Assembly: GCF_007993815.1 (NCBI RefSeq)
Contig: NZ_VJWE01000012.1
Coordinates: 248,001 to 312,000 of the forward strand
Source: Acidovorax delafieldii
Lineage (GTDB): Bacteria; Pseudomonadota; Gammaproteobacteria; Burkholderiales; Burkholderiaceae_C
Reading direction: 5' to 3'
Length of the DNA: 64,000 nt
Part shown: piece after piece, positions 43,013 through 59,921 of the stretch
Layout: each line of letters begins with the position of its first letter
How positions within the stretch are numbered: position 1 is the stretch's first letter
Notes under the pieces: generated by a model
Databases searched by the model: none
Told to the model about the DNA's origin: nothing
The model's input: the letters and a program-made list of their open reading frames with translations, nothing else
Made by a program: the position numbers and the translations under genes

Positions 43013-43072
43013 ATTCGATGTTGATATTCTATTGACTAACAATCTATCTGTCAATAAACTATCAATATCGAA
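43013..43072. promoter_or_regulatory. Nested dyad in the ArsR/MBL divergent promoter region
   Basis: An AT-rich stretch in GC-rich DNA. ATTGAC (43031-43036) pairs with GTCAAT (43050-43055), and outside it ATTCGATGTTGATA (43013-43026) faces the near-complement TATCAATATCGAA (43060-43072). This is the likely operator of the ArsR-type regulator, controlling both directions. Confidence 0.6.
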
Positions 43073-43092
43073 ATTAAACACGGAGCCCTTCG

Positions 43093-43953
43093 ATGAAGCC
43101 CCAGATAGAAGCCTTCTTTGATGACGCCACCTGGACGGTGAGCTATGTGGTGTTCGATGAGCCCGGCGGCCACTGCGCGGTGGTGGATTCGGTGCTGGAC
43201 TACGACCCGAAGTCGGGCCGCACCCGCACGCGGTCTGCTGACAAGATCGTGGCGTTTGTGCAAAGTCAGGGGTTGACGGTGCAATGGATTCTGGAAACCC
43301 ATGCCCATGCAGACCATCTGTCGGCAGCACATTACCTTCGCGACAAGCTGGGCGGAAAAATCGCCATTGGCGCGTCCATCACGCAGGTGCAGGACGTGTT
43401 CAAGAAGGTCTTTCATTTGGAGCCCGAGTTCCGCCCGGATGGCAGCCAGTTCGACCAGCTTCTGCACAACAACGAGGTGTTCCACATCGGCCAGCTGGAG
43501 GCCCAAGCGGTGGCAGTGCCCGGCCATACCCCCGCATGTATGGCGTACCAGGTCGGTGATGCAGTGTTTGTGGGCGACACCCTGTTCATGCCCGACGTGG
43601 GCACAGCACGCTGCGACTTCCCTGGCGGCAATGCCCACACGCTGTACCAATCGGTGCGCAAGTTGCTCAGCCTGCCGGATGAAACCCGCCTGTTCATGTG
43701 CCACGACTACCCACCTGCAGGGCGCGCCGTGGCGTGGCAAACCACCGTTGCCGACCAACGGGCCAAGAACATCCATGTGCACGACGGGGTGAGCGAGGAA
43801 GCCTTTGTGGCGCTGCGCACCCAGCGCGACGCGACGCTGGAGATGCCCGTGCTCATCCTGCCCTCGGTGCAGGTCAACATCCGTGCGGGTGAAATGCCGC
43901 CGCCAGAAGCCAATGGAGTGACCTATCTCAAGATTCCCGTCAACGCGCTGTGA
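43093..43953 (+). CDS. Persulfide-dioxygenase-like MBL-fold hydrolase (ETHE1/Blh family)
   Basis: A 286-residue metallo-beta-lactamase-fold protein. ETHAHADHLSAAHYLRDKLG is the metal site (HxHxDH), with PGHTPACMAYQVGD, FVGDTLFMPDVGTARCDFPGG and CHDYPP supplying the remaining ligands. The DxGTARCDFPGG block and GHTPAC are characteristic of ETHE1-like persulfide dioxygenases rather than glyoxalase II. The reaction would oxidise glutathione persulfide to sulfite. GGAG lies seven bases before the ATG, with a rhodanese gene downstream. Confidence 0.88.
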   Translation: MKPQIEAFFDDATWTVSYVVFDEPGGHCAVVDSVLDYDPKSGRTRTRSADKIVAFVQSQGLTVQWILETHAHADHLSAAHYLRDKLGGKIAIGASITQVQDVFKKVFHLEPEFRPDGSQFDQLLHNNEVFHIGQLEAQAVAVPGHTPACMAYQVGDAVFVGDTLFMPDVGTARCDFPGGNAHTLYQSVRKLLSLPDETRLFMCHDYPPAGRAVAWQTTVADQRAKNIHVHDGVSEEAFVALRTQRDATLEMPVLILPSVQVNIRAGEMPPPEANGVTYLKIPVNAL

Positions 43954-43999
43954 CACGCTGCCGCATCCGCACCACCCTACCCACCGCAGGAACGCCGAC

Positions 44000-44380
44000 A
44001 TGAAAACAGCCCACGATCTCGTCACCGCCGCCAAGGCCCTGGTGCAAGAGGTCCCACTGGACCAGGCAGACGAAGCCATCCGCACCGCCGACGTGCTGAT
44101 CGATGTGCGAGAGGCCGACGAATACCAAGCAGGACACATCCCTGGCGCGATTCACGCCTCTCGCGGGGTGCTGGAGTTCCGCCTCAGCAGCACACCCGAA
44201 CTCAGCGCACGCGACCTCAAGGTGGTGCTGTACTGCAAGACCAGCGGCCGTGCCGCACTGGCCACGCGCGCCATGCAGGACATGGGCTATCTGCAGGTGC
44301 AGTCCATTGCCGGCGGCTTTGACGCCTGGGTGGCTGCAGGCAAGCCTGTCGCGGCGCCTGCATCTCCCTCATTCGACTGA
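44000..44380 (+). CDS. Single-domain rhodanese sulfurtransferase
   Basis: A 126-residue rhodanese domain (VLIDVREADEYQAGHIPGA) with active-site loop YCKTSGRAA carrying the catalytic Cys. It probably moves persulfide sulfur between thiols in partnership with the dioxygenase-like enzyme 46 bases upstream. Confidence 0.92.
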   Translation: MKTAHDLVTAAKALVQEVPLDQADEAIRTADVLIDVREADEYQAGHIPGAIHASRGVLEFRLSSTPELSARDLKVVLYCKTSGRAALATRAMQDMGYLQVQSIAGGFDAWVAAGKPVAAPASPSFD

Positions 44381-44465
44381 CCGTGCAGCGAGCGCATTTC
44401 GCGTTCGCTGCGCTTGTGCAAGCAGGGCCCATCCCGGGCCGCAACCTCAGAGCAAGGAAATCATC

Positions 44466-44657
44466 ATGAACATCAACGTAGGAACCGTGGACCGCGTGCT
44501 GCGCGTCTTGGCAGGCCTGGTCTTGATTGCACTGGCCGCCACCGGCACGGTGGGCTGGTGGGGATGGCTGGGCGCGGTGCCACTGGCCACCGGCCTGTTC
44601 CGCTTCTGCCCGGCTTACACGCTGCTTGGCATCAACACCTGTCCCATGAAGAAGTAA
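44466..44657 (+). CDS. DUF2892 small membrane protein
   Basis: A 63-residue protein: MNINVGTVDRVLRVLAGLVL opens the DUF2892 family pattern, then a second helix and CPAYTLLGINTCPMKK. Such proteins are common next to rhodaneses and are thought to assist sulfur handling in the membrane. AAGGAA lies six bases before the ATG. Confidence 0.88.
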   Translation: MNINVGTVDRVLRVLAGLVLIALAATGTVGWWGWLGAVPLATGLFRFCPAYTLLGINTCPMKK

Positions 44658-44722
44658 ACCGCCGGCAGGCGCCGGCACACGCAGAGGCCGGTGCCCTCAA
44701 GGCCCCAGCAAGGAACCATTCC

Positions 44723-45088
44723 ATGAGTACGTTCGACCACACGAGCCTGATCCAGGGCATCAACGAAAGCCTGGCCACCTTCCGCAAGGCACAGCCTGAC
44801 GCCATGCGGGGCTTTGCGCAGCTTGCGCAGGCCTCTATGGCGGAAGGGGCGTTGACCAGCAAGCACAAGGAGCTGATTGCCCTGGCCATCGGAGTCACCC
44901 AGCGCTGCTCCGGGTGCATCGGTTTTCATGTCAAGGCACTGCAAAAGCTCGGTGCAACCCGCGCAGAGCTGGAAGAAATGTTGGCCGTGTGCGTTTACAT
45001 GGGCGGCGGCCCGGCACTCATGTACACGGCCGAGGCCCTGAAGGCCTGGGACACCATGGCCGCCGCCAGCGCCCCCGCCGCAGCCTGA
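44723..45088 (+). CDS. AhpD-like carboxymuconolactone-decarboxylase-family protein
   Basis: A 121-residue protein with HKELIALAIGVTQRCSGCIGFHVKA: the Cys-x-x-Cys plus His arrangement of AhpD-type thiol peroxidase/disulfide reductases. Located last in the sulfur run, it may serve in thiol or peroxide defence. The ATG at 44723 is preceded by AAGGAA. Confidence 0.88.
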   Translation: MSTFDHTSLIQGINESLATFRKAQPDAMRGFAQLAQASMAEGALTSKHKELIALAIGVTQRCSGCIGFHVKALQKLGATRAELEEMLAVCVYMGGGPALMYTAEALKAWDTMAAASAPAAA

Positions 45089-45227
45089 CGCCGCAGCCCC
45101 GCCACCCGTCCGCTGCCGTCGCACGCTCGACACCCCGGCAGGCCATCCGTCAAACCGATGGTGATAAATCGGTTTACATTTTGGGCATCTATCCGCGAGA
45201 CTGTTACCAAAACAGGAGGGGGTGTCC

Positions 45228-45764
45228 ATGCAATCTCATCGTCGTCATGGGTTGGAACGGGTGTTGTCCAAGGCATGGGCCGCATGGGTCATCGGCGCGG
45301 CATTGCTGGCCGCGAGCAACGCGCAGGCACTGGAGCCGCCCACCGGCCCTGTCGTCCTCACCATCGACGGCGCCATCACGCAGACTAACCGGGGCCCGCA
45401 GGCGCAGTTCGACATGAAGATGCTGGAGAAGCTGCCGCAGCACAGCTTCTCCACCCAGACCCCCTGGTACCCCAGCGCCGTCACTTTCACAGGCCCCTTG
45501 CTCCGCGATGTGCTGGCTGCGGTGGGCGCCAAGGGCACCAAGATCACGGCAGTGGCACTCAATGACTACAAGACCGAGATCCCGGCAGACGACGCCACCA
45601 AGCACGACGTGATCGTGGCGCGCCTGATGAACAACAGGCCCATGCCCATCCGCGAAAAAGGCCCGCTGTTCATCGTGTACCCGTTCGATACCAAGGCCGA
45701 GTTGCGCAGCGAGCTGTACTACAACCGGGCGGCCTGGCAGCTCAACGCACTGCACATCCGGTAG
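45228..45764 (+). CDS. Exported molybdopterin-domain-like protein without the molybdenum-ligand Cys
   Basis: A 178-residue protein with a signal peptide (WVIGAALLAASNAQA) and a sulfite-oxidase-type molybdopterin-domain pattern (VVLTIDGAI, FTGPLLRDVLAAVGA, and a C-terminal YYNRAAWQLNAL). The mature sequence has no cysteine at all, so the normal molybdenum-ligating Cys is missing and catalysis is unlikely. AGGAGG precedes the ATG by nine bases. It is immediately upstream of a hybrid histidine kinase, so a sensing or ligand-binding role in the periplasm is a reasonable inference. Confidence 0.78.
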   Translation: MQSHRRHGLERVLSKAWAAWVIGAALLAASNAQALEPPTGPVVLTIDGAITQTNRGPQAQFDMKMLEKLPQHSFSTQTPWYPSAVTFTGPLLRDVLAAVGAKGTKITAVALNDYKTEIPADDATKHDVIVARLMNNRPMPIREKGPLFIVYPFDTKAELRSELYYNRAAWQLNALHIR

Positions 45765-45791
45765 TCGCCCTCCCCGCCCCGGCCCACCCGT

Positions 45792-48870
<3,079 letters not shown>

Positions 48871-48878
<8 letters not shown>

Positions 48879-50061
48879 CCCATTCGCACCCAGCGGCAAA
48901 TGCACGGTGCTGGTCGTAGACGACACGCCAGACAACCTCTCGCTGATGAGCGACCTCCTGCGCACCGACTACAAGGTCAAGCTCGCGCCCAGTGGCGAGC
49001 GTGCGCTGCAGATCGTGGCGGGCGACAGCAAGCCCGACCTGATCCTGCTGGACATCATGATGCCGGACATGGACGGTTACGAGGTGCTGCGCCGCCTGCA
49101 GTTCAATCCCGACACCGAAGACATTCCCGTGATCTTCCTCACCGCCATGAGCGCGGCCGAGGACGAGAGCATTGGCCTGGAGCTGGGCGCGGTGGACTAC
49201 ATCACCAAGCCCATCAACCCCGCCATCGTGATGGCACGGGTGCGCAACCACCTGCAGCTCAAGCGCGCGCGCGACTTTCTGGCTCAGCACAACCATTTTC
49301 TGGAGCAAGAGGTGGCCAACCGCACGCGCGCCATGGCCGAGCTGCAGGACGCCACCATTCGCGCCATGGCCTCGCTGGCCGAAACGCGCGACAACGAAAC
49401 GGGCAACCACATCCGGCGCACACAGCACTACATGGAGACGCTGGCCCGCCACCTGCAGAACCACCCGCGCTTCAAGGAAGAGCTGACCGACGACGCCATC
49501 GAGACCATCTTCAAGTCCGCCCCGCTGCACGACATTGGCAAGGTGGGCATCCCCGACCGCATCCTGCTCAAGCCCGGCAAGCTCACGCCGGAAGAGTTCG
49601 AGATCATGAAGACGCACACCACCCTGGGGCGCGACGCCATCATCGCGGCCGAGACGGGCACCACGCTGGACAACCCGTTTTTCCGGTATGCCAAGGAGAT
49701 CGCCTACAGCCACCAGGAGAAATGGGACGGCTCAGGCTACCCCGAGGGCCTGCTGGGCAACACCATCCCGCTGTCTGCGCGGCTGATGGCAGTGGCCGAT
49801 GTGTATGACGCACTGATCTCCGAACGCGTCTACAAGCCCGCCTACTCCCACGAGCAGGCGGTAGAGATCATCCGCGACGGCCGGGGCAGCCACTTCGACC
49901 CCGACATGGTCGATGCCTTCCTGACCTTGTCCGAGGAGTTCCGGCGCATCGCCCAACAGTTTGCCGACGCCGAACCTGCGCGGCTGGCCGAGGTGGACCG
50001 CCTGGCCGCCGATCTGCCCATGGAACGCATCGAACTGACTTCGCGCGAAGAGCCGCTCTGA
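48871..50061 (+). CDS. Response regulator with HD-GYP domain (probable c-di-GMP phosphodiesterase)
   Basis: A 396-residue protein: receiver domain with VVDDTPDN and phospho-acceptor Asp in [13 protein letters not shown], then an HD-GYP domain with [10 protein letters not shown] and [13 protein letters not shown]. All signature residues are present. The architecture is that of RpfG-type c-di-GMP phosphodiesterases. ATG 48871 overlaps the kinase stop and follows AGGAGG, so it is the cognate output of the kinase. Lower c-di-GMP would be expected to affect adhesion or polysaccharide production. Confidence 0.92.
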
Positions 50062-50088
50062 GTGGCTGTGCCCTGCGCGGGGGGGGCC

Positions 50089-51132
50089 TCAAGCGCTGTG
50101 GCTGTGCCCGTCCAGGGTGGTGGTCGTTGTGCGGTGCCCATTCAGCCCCAGCTTGGCCAGCAGTTGCACATCGGCATCCACATCGGGGTTGCCCGTCACC
50201 AGCAGCTTGTCGCCGTAAAAGATGGAATTGGCCCCGGCCATGAAGCACAGAGCCTGCACGGCATCGCCCAGTTGCTGCCGCCCGGCCGACAGGCGCACGC
50301 GCGCCTTGGGCATGGTGATGCGGGCCACGGCAATCACGCGCACGAAGTCAAATGGGCCGATGGGTTCGCTGTCGGCCAGCGGTGTGCCGGGTACGCGCAC
50401 TAGGCTGTTGATGGGCACCGACTCAGGGTACGGCTGCAGGTTGGCCAGCTGCGCAATCAGGCCCGCACGGTGCACCGGCGCCTCGCCCATGCCCACAATG
50501 CCACCGCAGCACACGCTGATGCCCGCGTTGCGCACGTTCTGCAGCGTGTCCAGCCGGTCCTGGTAAGCGCGGGTGCTCACCACGTCGGTGTAGTACTCGG
50601 GCGCGGTGTCCAGGTTGTGGTTGTAGTAGTCCAGCCCTGCGTCTTTGAGCGCCTGCGCTTGGTGCGATTCGAGCATCCCCAGCGTGGCGCAGGTCTGCAA
50701 GCCCAGGCCCTTCACCGCACCAATCAGCGCGCTAACTTTTTCAATGTCGCGGTCCTTGGGCGCACGCCAGGCCGCACCCATGCAAAAGCGTGTGGCGCCA
50801 GCGTCCTTGGCGGCCTGGGCGGCACGCACCACCTCCTCCACTTCCATGAGTTTTTCGGCTTTCACGCCCGTGTCGAACTCGGCCGCCTGCGGGCAGTAGC
50901 CACAGTTTTCAGGGCAGCCGCCAGTTTTCACTGACAGCAGCGTGGCCAGTTCGATGTCGCCTGCGGGCCAGTGCTGGCGGTGCACGGTTTGCGCTTCAAA
51001 CAGCAGGTCCATCAAGGGCTTATCGAGCAGCGACTGGATGGCCTCGACCGACCACTCACCCTGCACGGCCGGCGCAGGGACGGGGCGATGAATCTGGATG
51101 GGCTGGGGGGCGGAGAGGGTTGCATTGGCCAT
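50089..51132 (-). CDS. bioB: Biotin synthase
   Basis: A 347-residue radical-SAM enzyme. [14 protein letters not shown] is the Cx3Cx2C cluster motif; [25 protein letters not shown] and [16 protein letters not shown] are further BioB blocks. It inserts sulfur into dethiobiotin. The ATG at 51132 (MANATLSA) is used; an in-frame codon at 51165 lacks a ribosome site. It is convergent with the HD-GYP gene. Biotin is needed by the carboxylase encoded at 52947. Confidence 0.96.
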   Translation of the reverse strand: MANATLSAPQPIQIHRPVPAPAVQGEWSVEAIQSLLDKPLMDLLFEAQTVHRQHWPAGDIELATLLSVKTGGCPENCGYCPQAAEFDTGVKAEKLMEVEEVVRAAQAAKDAGATRFCMGAAWRAPKDRDIEKVSALIGAVKGLGLQTCATLGMLESHQAQALKDAGLDYYNHNLDTAPEYYTDVVSTRAYQDRLDTLQNVRNAGISVCCGGIVGMGEAPVHRAGLIAQLANLQPYPESVPINSLVRVPGTPLADSEPIGPFDFVRVIAVARITMPKARVRLSAGRQQLGDAVQALCFMAGANSIFYGDKLLVTGNPDVDADVQLLAKLGLNGHRTTTTTLDGHSHSA

Positions 51133-51486
51133 GGGTGGATTCCTTTCGAGAGCCTGCTGCTGCAAGCACCAGAGATTGCATCAGTGATCACACAAAGCGC
51201 CACATCACGGTGCTCCAAAGAGCCGCCCTGCGTCGCTATCACCATGATTTTGAAGGAGATTTTGGTGCAATTACCTTCAACATGGTCACAAAAGGTGCCA
51301 CTGTTTCTAGGCCCACAACTGCCCCGATCTTTCCGGACAAAAACGCAGAAAAAAGCGGCCGTTGGCCGCTGTAGAGCGCACGTTAAAGCAGCGACAAAAA
51401 CCGCCCGCACAACATGCTTCCAACGGGCGGCTTTGGCTTTCATCTTGCAGCAGGGGCCCGCTTGCGCGGCCCGAAGTTAGACCAAG
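51133..51486. other. Intergenic stretch upstream of bioB
   Basis: About 350 bases holding the bioB promoter side and the terminator of the next gene. Short frames here are not convincing. Confidence 0.4.
51349..51370 (-). terminator. Rho-independent terminator for the small membrane-protein gene
   Basis: AGCGGCC and GGCCGCT pair around GTT with an A6 run on the left, giving a U-run after the stem on the minus strand. It lies 117 bases beyond the stop of the gene at 51487. Confidence 0.8.
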
Positions 51487-51876
51487 TTAGATGCGGGCTG
51501 CGGCCCGCTCGGACCGCGCTCTGGCCACCGCGCCCGCAACCAGGCACACCAACGCCAGCCCGTCAGCCACCACAACGCGCTGCAAATGTGTGTTGAAGCC
51601 GCCGGTGGACCACGCCAGCAGCAGGAACGAGAGAACACTGACCACGCCCACAGTCAGCCCCAGCCACTGGTAGGCAGGCTTGAACGCCGCCCCCAGGCAG
51701 ATGCCACCCACAATGCCAAACAGCACGGCACGGTGGCGCAACAGGATGAGGGTGTTCGGATCAGAAGGGGTTGTGCCGTAGAGGCTGGCCAGTGGCGCTG
51801 CGCCGAGCACGCCGAGCAATGGAATCAGATGGATGGCACCTGCGAGCAGCAGGGCCAGAGAAGCAATTTTTTGCAT
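51487..51876 (-). CDS. Small four-helix membrane protein, unknown function
   Basis: A 129-residue protein with four transmembrane segments (LALLLAGAIHLIPLLGVLG; AVLFGIVGGICLGAAF; LTVGVVSVLSFLLLAW; GLALVCLVAGAVA) and short loops. No motif was recognised; similar proteins are usually annotated only as membrane proteins. Confidence 0.75.
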   Translation of the reverse strand: MQKIASLALLLAGAIHLIPLLGVLGAAPLASLYGTTPSDPNTLILLRHRAVLFGIVGGICLGAAFKPAYQWLGLTVGVVSVLSFLLLAWSTGGFNTHLQRVVVADGLALVCLVAGAVARARSERAAARI

Positions 51877-51966
51877 GGGCAGGCGACACCAAAGACAAGG
51901 TGCCGCTGTTGTAGCCCCCGTCGGGGCTGGCGACCATGACGTGCCCGGTCATGGACGCCGCGCGGT

Positions 51967-52344
51967 TCAGCGCCCCAGCATCTGCTCCAGCGCCTCGCGG
52001 ATGGCGCGGGGTTTGTTGCCCCCATCATCCATTGCAGAGCATGTGGGGCTGCGCTCTACCTCCGGGCCGCTGGTGCCGACCCGGGCGAACAGGCGTTCGC
52101 AGTCGCAACGCAGCGTGGCCAGCGTCTTGCGAGACCGCTGGTGTTTCACTTCCGCCACCCAGCAGCGGTCTGCGCAGCCGCAAGACCGGTACTGCAAGGT
52201 TTCCCCCGCCCTGCCCCAATCGAGCGGATAGGCGCCGGTGCCACCTGCGGCTCCGGCCCCTTGCCCTGCCAGCGCCACCACGAGCGCGCCACACACCCTG
52301 GTGCCGACCCGAAGCGCACGCTGCAGAGAAAACACGGAATGCAC
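51967..52344 (-). CDS. Cys-rich exported protein, unknown function
   Basis: A 125-residue frame starting at GTG 52344. A signal-type segment (VCGALVVALAGQGAGAAGG) leads to a mature part with six Cys in the pattern CGCADRC, CDC and SPTC, which suggests disulfides or metal binding. There is no clear ribosome site, so the start and even the coding status are uncertain. Confidence 0.5.
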   Translation of the reverse strand: MHSVFSLQRALRVGTRVCGALVVALAGQGAGAAGGTGAYPLDWGRAGETLQYRSCGCADRCWVAEVKHQRSRKTLATLRCDCERLFARVGTSGPEVERSPTCSAMDDGGNKPRAIREALEQMLGR

Positions 52345-52365
52345 GGGAGTTGGTGATCGCGCCGT

Positions 52366-52836
52366 TCAGCCCAGCGCCGCAATCACATCCGCCGGGGCTT
52401 GCACCAGCTCGATCAGCACGCCCTCACCGGCAATCGGAAACTCGTCATTGCTCTTGGGGTGCAAAAACGTGATGTCGTAGCCCGCCGCCCCCTTGCGGAT
52501 GCCGCCGGGCGCAAAGCGCACGCCTTTGGCCGTGAGCCATTCAACCGCCTTGGGCAAGTCATCGATCCACAGGCCGATGTGGTTGAGCGGCGTGGTGTGC
52601 ACGGCGGGCTTCTTGTCGATGTCCAGCGGCTGCATGATGTCCACCTCCACCTTGAAGGCGCCTTTGCCCATGGCCAGGATGTCTTCATCGACGTTTTCGC
52701 GCTCGCTCTGGAAAGTGCCGGTCTGTTCGAGGCCCAGCATGTCCACCCACAGCGTCTTCATCCGCTGCTTGTCGGTGCCGCCAATGGCCACCTGCTGGAT
52801 GCCCAGGACCTTGAAGGGGCGTGGGGTTGTGCTCAT
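52366..52836 (-). CDS. VOC-superfamily protein, candidate methylmalonyl-CoA epimerase
   Basis: A 156-residue vicinal-oxygen-chelate protein ([53 protein letters not shown]), with metal ligand positions of the glyoxalase/epimerase fold. Its place just downstream of propionyl-CoA carboxylase and methylmalonyl-CoA mutase genes suggests methylmalonyl-CoA epimerase, which that route needs. It is somewhat longer than classical epimerases (about 135-150), so other VOC functions remain open. AGGAG precedes the ATG; a repeat copy and a terminator separate it from the carboxylase gene. Confidence 0.7.
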   Translation of the reverse strand: MSTTPRPFKVLGIQQVAIGGTDKQRMKTLWVDMLGLEQTGTFQSERENVDEDILAMGKGAFKVEVDIMQPLDIDKKPAVHTTPLNHIGLWIDDLPKAVEWLTAKGVRFAPGGIRKGAAGYDITFLHPKSNDEFPIAGEGVLIELVQAPADVIAALG

Positions 52837-52847
52837 GATTACTCCTG

Positions 52848-52889
52848 ATTTGATAGCTACCAGCGCATATTCTTCTAGCGCTAGCGGCC
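52848..52889. repeat. Dispersed short repeat, copy 4
   Basis: ATTTGATAGCTACCAGCGCA, then TTCTAGCGCTAGCGG. The first 20 bases match copy 6 at 56588 except one position. It sits just upstream of the ribosome site of the VOC gene. Confidence 0.75.
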
Positions 52890-52898
52890 AAAAAGACT

Positions 52899-52920
52899 AA
52901 AAAAGGGGCGCAAGGCCCCT
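52899..52920 (-). terminator. Rho-independent terminator after the carboxylase operon
   Basis: AGGGGC and GCCCCT pair around five bases, with an A6 run on the left, so the U-run follows the stem on the minus strand. It lies 27 bases after the stop of the biotin-carboxylase subunit gene. Confidence 0.85.
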
Positions 52921-52946
52921 CTGGATGGGTTGTGGGACCCTTGGGA

Positions 52947-54995
<2,049 letters not shown>

Positions 54996-55016
54996 GTTCT
55001 TATGCTCCTTGTCCGC

Positions 55017-56549
55017 TCACAGTGGGATGTTGCCGTGCTTGCGCCACGGGTTTTCGAGCTTTTTGTCGCGCAGCATCACCAATGAGCGGCAGATGCGCTT
55101 GCGTGTCTCGTGCGGCAGGATCACATCGTCGATAAAGCCGCGTGCACCGGCCACAAACGGGTTGGCAAAACGCTGCTTGTATTCCGCCTCACGCGCGGCC
55201 AGCTTCACCGGGTCGTTCTTGTCCTCGCGGAAGATGATCTCCACCGCGCCCTTGGCACCCATCACCGCAATCTCGGCGTTGGGCCAGGCCAGGTTCACGT
55301 CGCCGCGCAGGTGCTTGGAGCTCATCACGTCGTACGCACCGCCGTAGGCCTTGCGGGTGATGACGGTGATCTTGGGCACCGTGCACTCGGCGTACGCGTA
55401 GAGCAGCTTGGCACCGTGCTTGATGATGCCGCCGTACTCCTGGCTGGTGCCGGGCATGAAGCCGGGCACGTCCACAAAGGTGACGACCGGGATGTTGAAC
55501 GCATCGCAAAAGCGCACAAAGCGCGCGGCCTTGATGCTCGACTTAATGTCCAGGCAACCGGCCAGCACCAGCGGCTGATTGGCCACGATGCCCACGGTCT
55601 GGCCTTCCATGCGGGCAAAACCGATGAGGATGTTCTTGGCGTACTCGGGCTGCAGCTCGAAAAAGTCCCCATCGTCCACCGTCTTGAGGATCAGCTCCTT
55701 CATGTCGTAGGGCTTGTTGGGGTTCTCGGGCACCAGGGTGTCCAGGCTCAGATCCATGCGGTCGGCCGGGTCGTTGCTGGGGCGCACCGGGGCCTTCTCG
55801 CGGTTGTTGAGCGGCAGGTAGTTGTACAGGCGGCGCAGCATCATCAGCGCCTCCACGTCATTCTCAAACGCCATGTCGGCCACACCACTCTTGGTGGTGT
55901 GCGTCACGGCGCCGCCCAGCTCTTCGGCCGTGACTTCTTCGTGCGTCACGGTCTTGACCACTTCGGGGCCGGTCACGAACATGTAGCTCGAATCCTTGAC
56001 CATGAAGATGAAGTCCGTCATGGCGGGCGAGTACACGGCGCCACCGGCGCTGGGGCCCATGATCATGCTGATCTGCGGAATCACGCCGCTGGCCAGCACG
56101 TTCTTCTGGAACACGTCGGCATAACCGCCCAGGGACGCGACGCCTTCCTGGATGCGCGCACCGCCCGAGTCGTTCAGGCCGATAACCGGCGCACCAACCT
56201 TCATGGCCTGGTCCATCACCTTGCAGATCTTCTCGGCATGGGTTTCAGACAGCGCACCACCAAACACCGTGAAGTCCTGGCTGAACACGAACACGAGGCG
56301 GCCGTTGATCATGCCGTAGCCCGTCACCACACCGTCGCCGGGGATCTTGTTGTCCTCCATGCCAAAGTCGGTGCAGCGGTGCTCGACGAACATGTCCCAT
56401 TCCTCGAACGTGCCGTCGTCCAGCAGCAGCTCGATGCGCTCGCGCGCGGTGAGCTTGCCCTTGGCGTGCTGCGCATCAATGCGCTTTTGCCCGCCGCCCA
56501 GGCGTGCCAGCGCACGCTTTTTCTCCAGTTGATCCAGGATGTCTTGCAT
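55017..56549 (-). CDS. pccB: Propionyl-CoA carboxylase beta subunit (carboxyltransferase)
   Basis: A 510-residue carboxyltransferase with the two crotonase-like halves of Pcc[81 protein letters not shown] and [15 protein letters not shown]. It transfers the carboxyl group from carboxybiotin to propionyl-CoA. GGACGACC precedes the ATG at 56549; a longer frame to 56900 runs antiparallel to meaB coding and is not used. It lies 21 bases before the alpha subunit. Confidence 0.93.
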   Translation of the reverse strand: MQDILDQLEKKRALARLGGGQKRIDAQHAKGKLTARERIELLLDDGTFEEWDMFVEHRCTDFGMEDNKIPGDGVVTGYGMINGRLVFVFSQDFTVFGGALSETHAEKICKVMDQAMKVGAPVIGLNDSGGARIQEGVASLGGYADVFQKNVLASGVIPQISMIMGPSAGGAVYSPAMTDFIFMVKDSSYMFVTGPEVVKTVTHEEVTAEELGGAVTHTTKSGVADMAFENDVEALMMLRRLYNYLPLNNREKAPVRPSNDPADRMDLSLDTLVPENPNKPYDMKELILKTVDDGDFFELQPEYAKNILIGFARMEGQTVGIVANQPLVLAGCLDIKSSIKAARFVRFCDAFNIPVVTFVDVPGFMPGTSQEYGGIIKHGAKLLYAYAECTVPKITVITRKAYGGAYDVMSSKHLRGDVNLAWPNAEIAVMGAKGAVEIIFREDKNDPVKLAAREAEYKQRFANPFVAGARGFIDDVILPHETRKRICRSLVMLRDKKLENPWRKHGNIPL

Positions 56550-56584
56550 GGTCGTCCTTTGGTGAATGGGTTGGTGTCTACTAT

Positions 56585-57609
56585 TTATTTGATAGCTGCC
56601 AGCGCATGATTTGATTGCGCTTGGAGCAGATTTCGTGCTGCAGTGGATGCCGCAATGCGCCCCGCGGCCACATCGGCCTGCATCTGGGGCAGCAGCTCGC
56701 GCACCTGCGGGTGCTGGCGAAACGCGAGCTTGAGGCCCGCGTCGATACGCTCCCACATCCAGGCCAGCGCCTGCTTTTCGCGCCGTGTGCCGATACGGCC
56801 ATTGGCGGTTTGCAGCTGGCGGAACTGCGTCACGGCGGCCCAGAAGCAGTCCACGCCCTGCCCCAGCAGCGCGCTGATCTGCACGACTTTGGGGTGCCAC
56901 AGCGTTTCGTCGTGGTGCGCGTTCTCGGGGTTGCCGTGCTGGCTCAGTAGGCGTAGGCTCGACGTGATCTGCGCCTCGGCACGCGTGGCGGCGTTCTTGT
57001 CGATGTCGGCCTTGTTGATGACCACCAGATCGGCAATCTCCATCACGCCCTTCTTGATGGCCTGCAGGTCGTCGCCCGCGTTGGGCAGCTGCATCAGCAC
57101 AAACATGTCCGTCATGCCTGCCACCGCGATCTCGCTCTGGCCCACGCCCACGGTTTCGACGATCACCACGTCGTAGCCTGCGGCCTCGCAGACCAGCATG
57201 GCTTCGCGGGTCTTCTCGGCCACGCCGCCCAGCGTGCCGCTGGAGGGGCTGGGGCGGATGTAGGCCTTTTCGTGCACGGAGAGATGTTCCATGCGCGTCT
57301 TGTCGCCCAGGATGGAACCGCCCGATACGGTGCTGGACGGGTCGATGGTGAGCACGGCCACGCGGTGGCCTTGGCCGATGAGGTACAGGCCCAAGGCTTC
57401 GATGAAGGTGGATTTGCCCACGCCGGGCACGCCGCTGATACCCAGGCGGAAGGCCTTGCCGGTGTGCGGGAGCAGCTGGGTCAGCAGCTCGTCGGCCTGG
57501 GCGCGGTGGTCCACCCGCGTCGATTCGAGCAGCGTGATGGCTTTGGACATGGCCCTGCGTTGCACCGCCGCCGTGCCCTGCACCACCCCATCAAGAAGCG
57601 CCGCAGGTG

Positions 57610-57613
<4 letters not shown>
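56585..57613 (-). CDS. meaB: MeaB/ArgK-type GTPase, methylmalonyl-CoA mutase chaperone
   Basis: A 342-residue G3E-class GTPase: Walker [12 protein letters not shown], switch region [30 protein letters not shown] and NKAD. MeaB loads and protects the cobalamin cofactor of methylmalonyl-CoA mutase. The ATG overlaps the mutase stop (ATGA). The C-terminal residues [14 protein letters not shown] are encoded by a dispersed repeat copy, so the natural C-terminus may have been replaced or extended. Confidence 0.93.
56588..56629. repeat. Dispersed short repeat, copy 6, encoding the MeaB C-terminus
   Basis: TTTGATAGCTGCCAGCGCAT then GATTTGATTGCGCTTGGAGCAG. It matches copies at 52848 and 21841, and provides the last 14 codons of meaB just before its stop. 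Confidence 0.75.
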
Positions 57614-59778
<2,165 letters not shown>

Positions 59779-59921
59779 GGCAAAAGCTACTCCGAAGATG
59801 GCGTTGGGGCGTCCAACACAGCGCACAGGCGGTGACCGCACAGGTGCAGTGGTGTGGCGGCGAGTTTACATCATTCATAATTATTGATTCAAAATATTCC
59901 GCCCAGCTTACAATCCACCCC

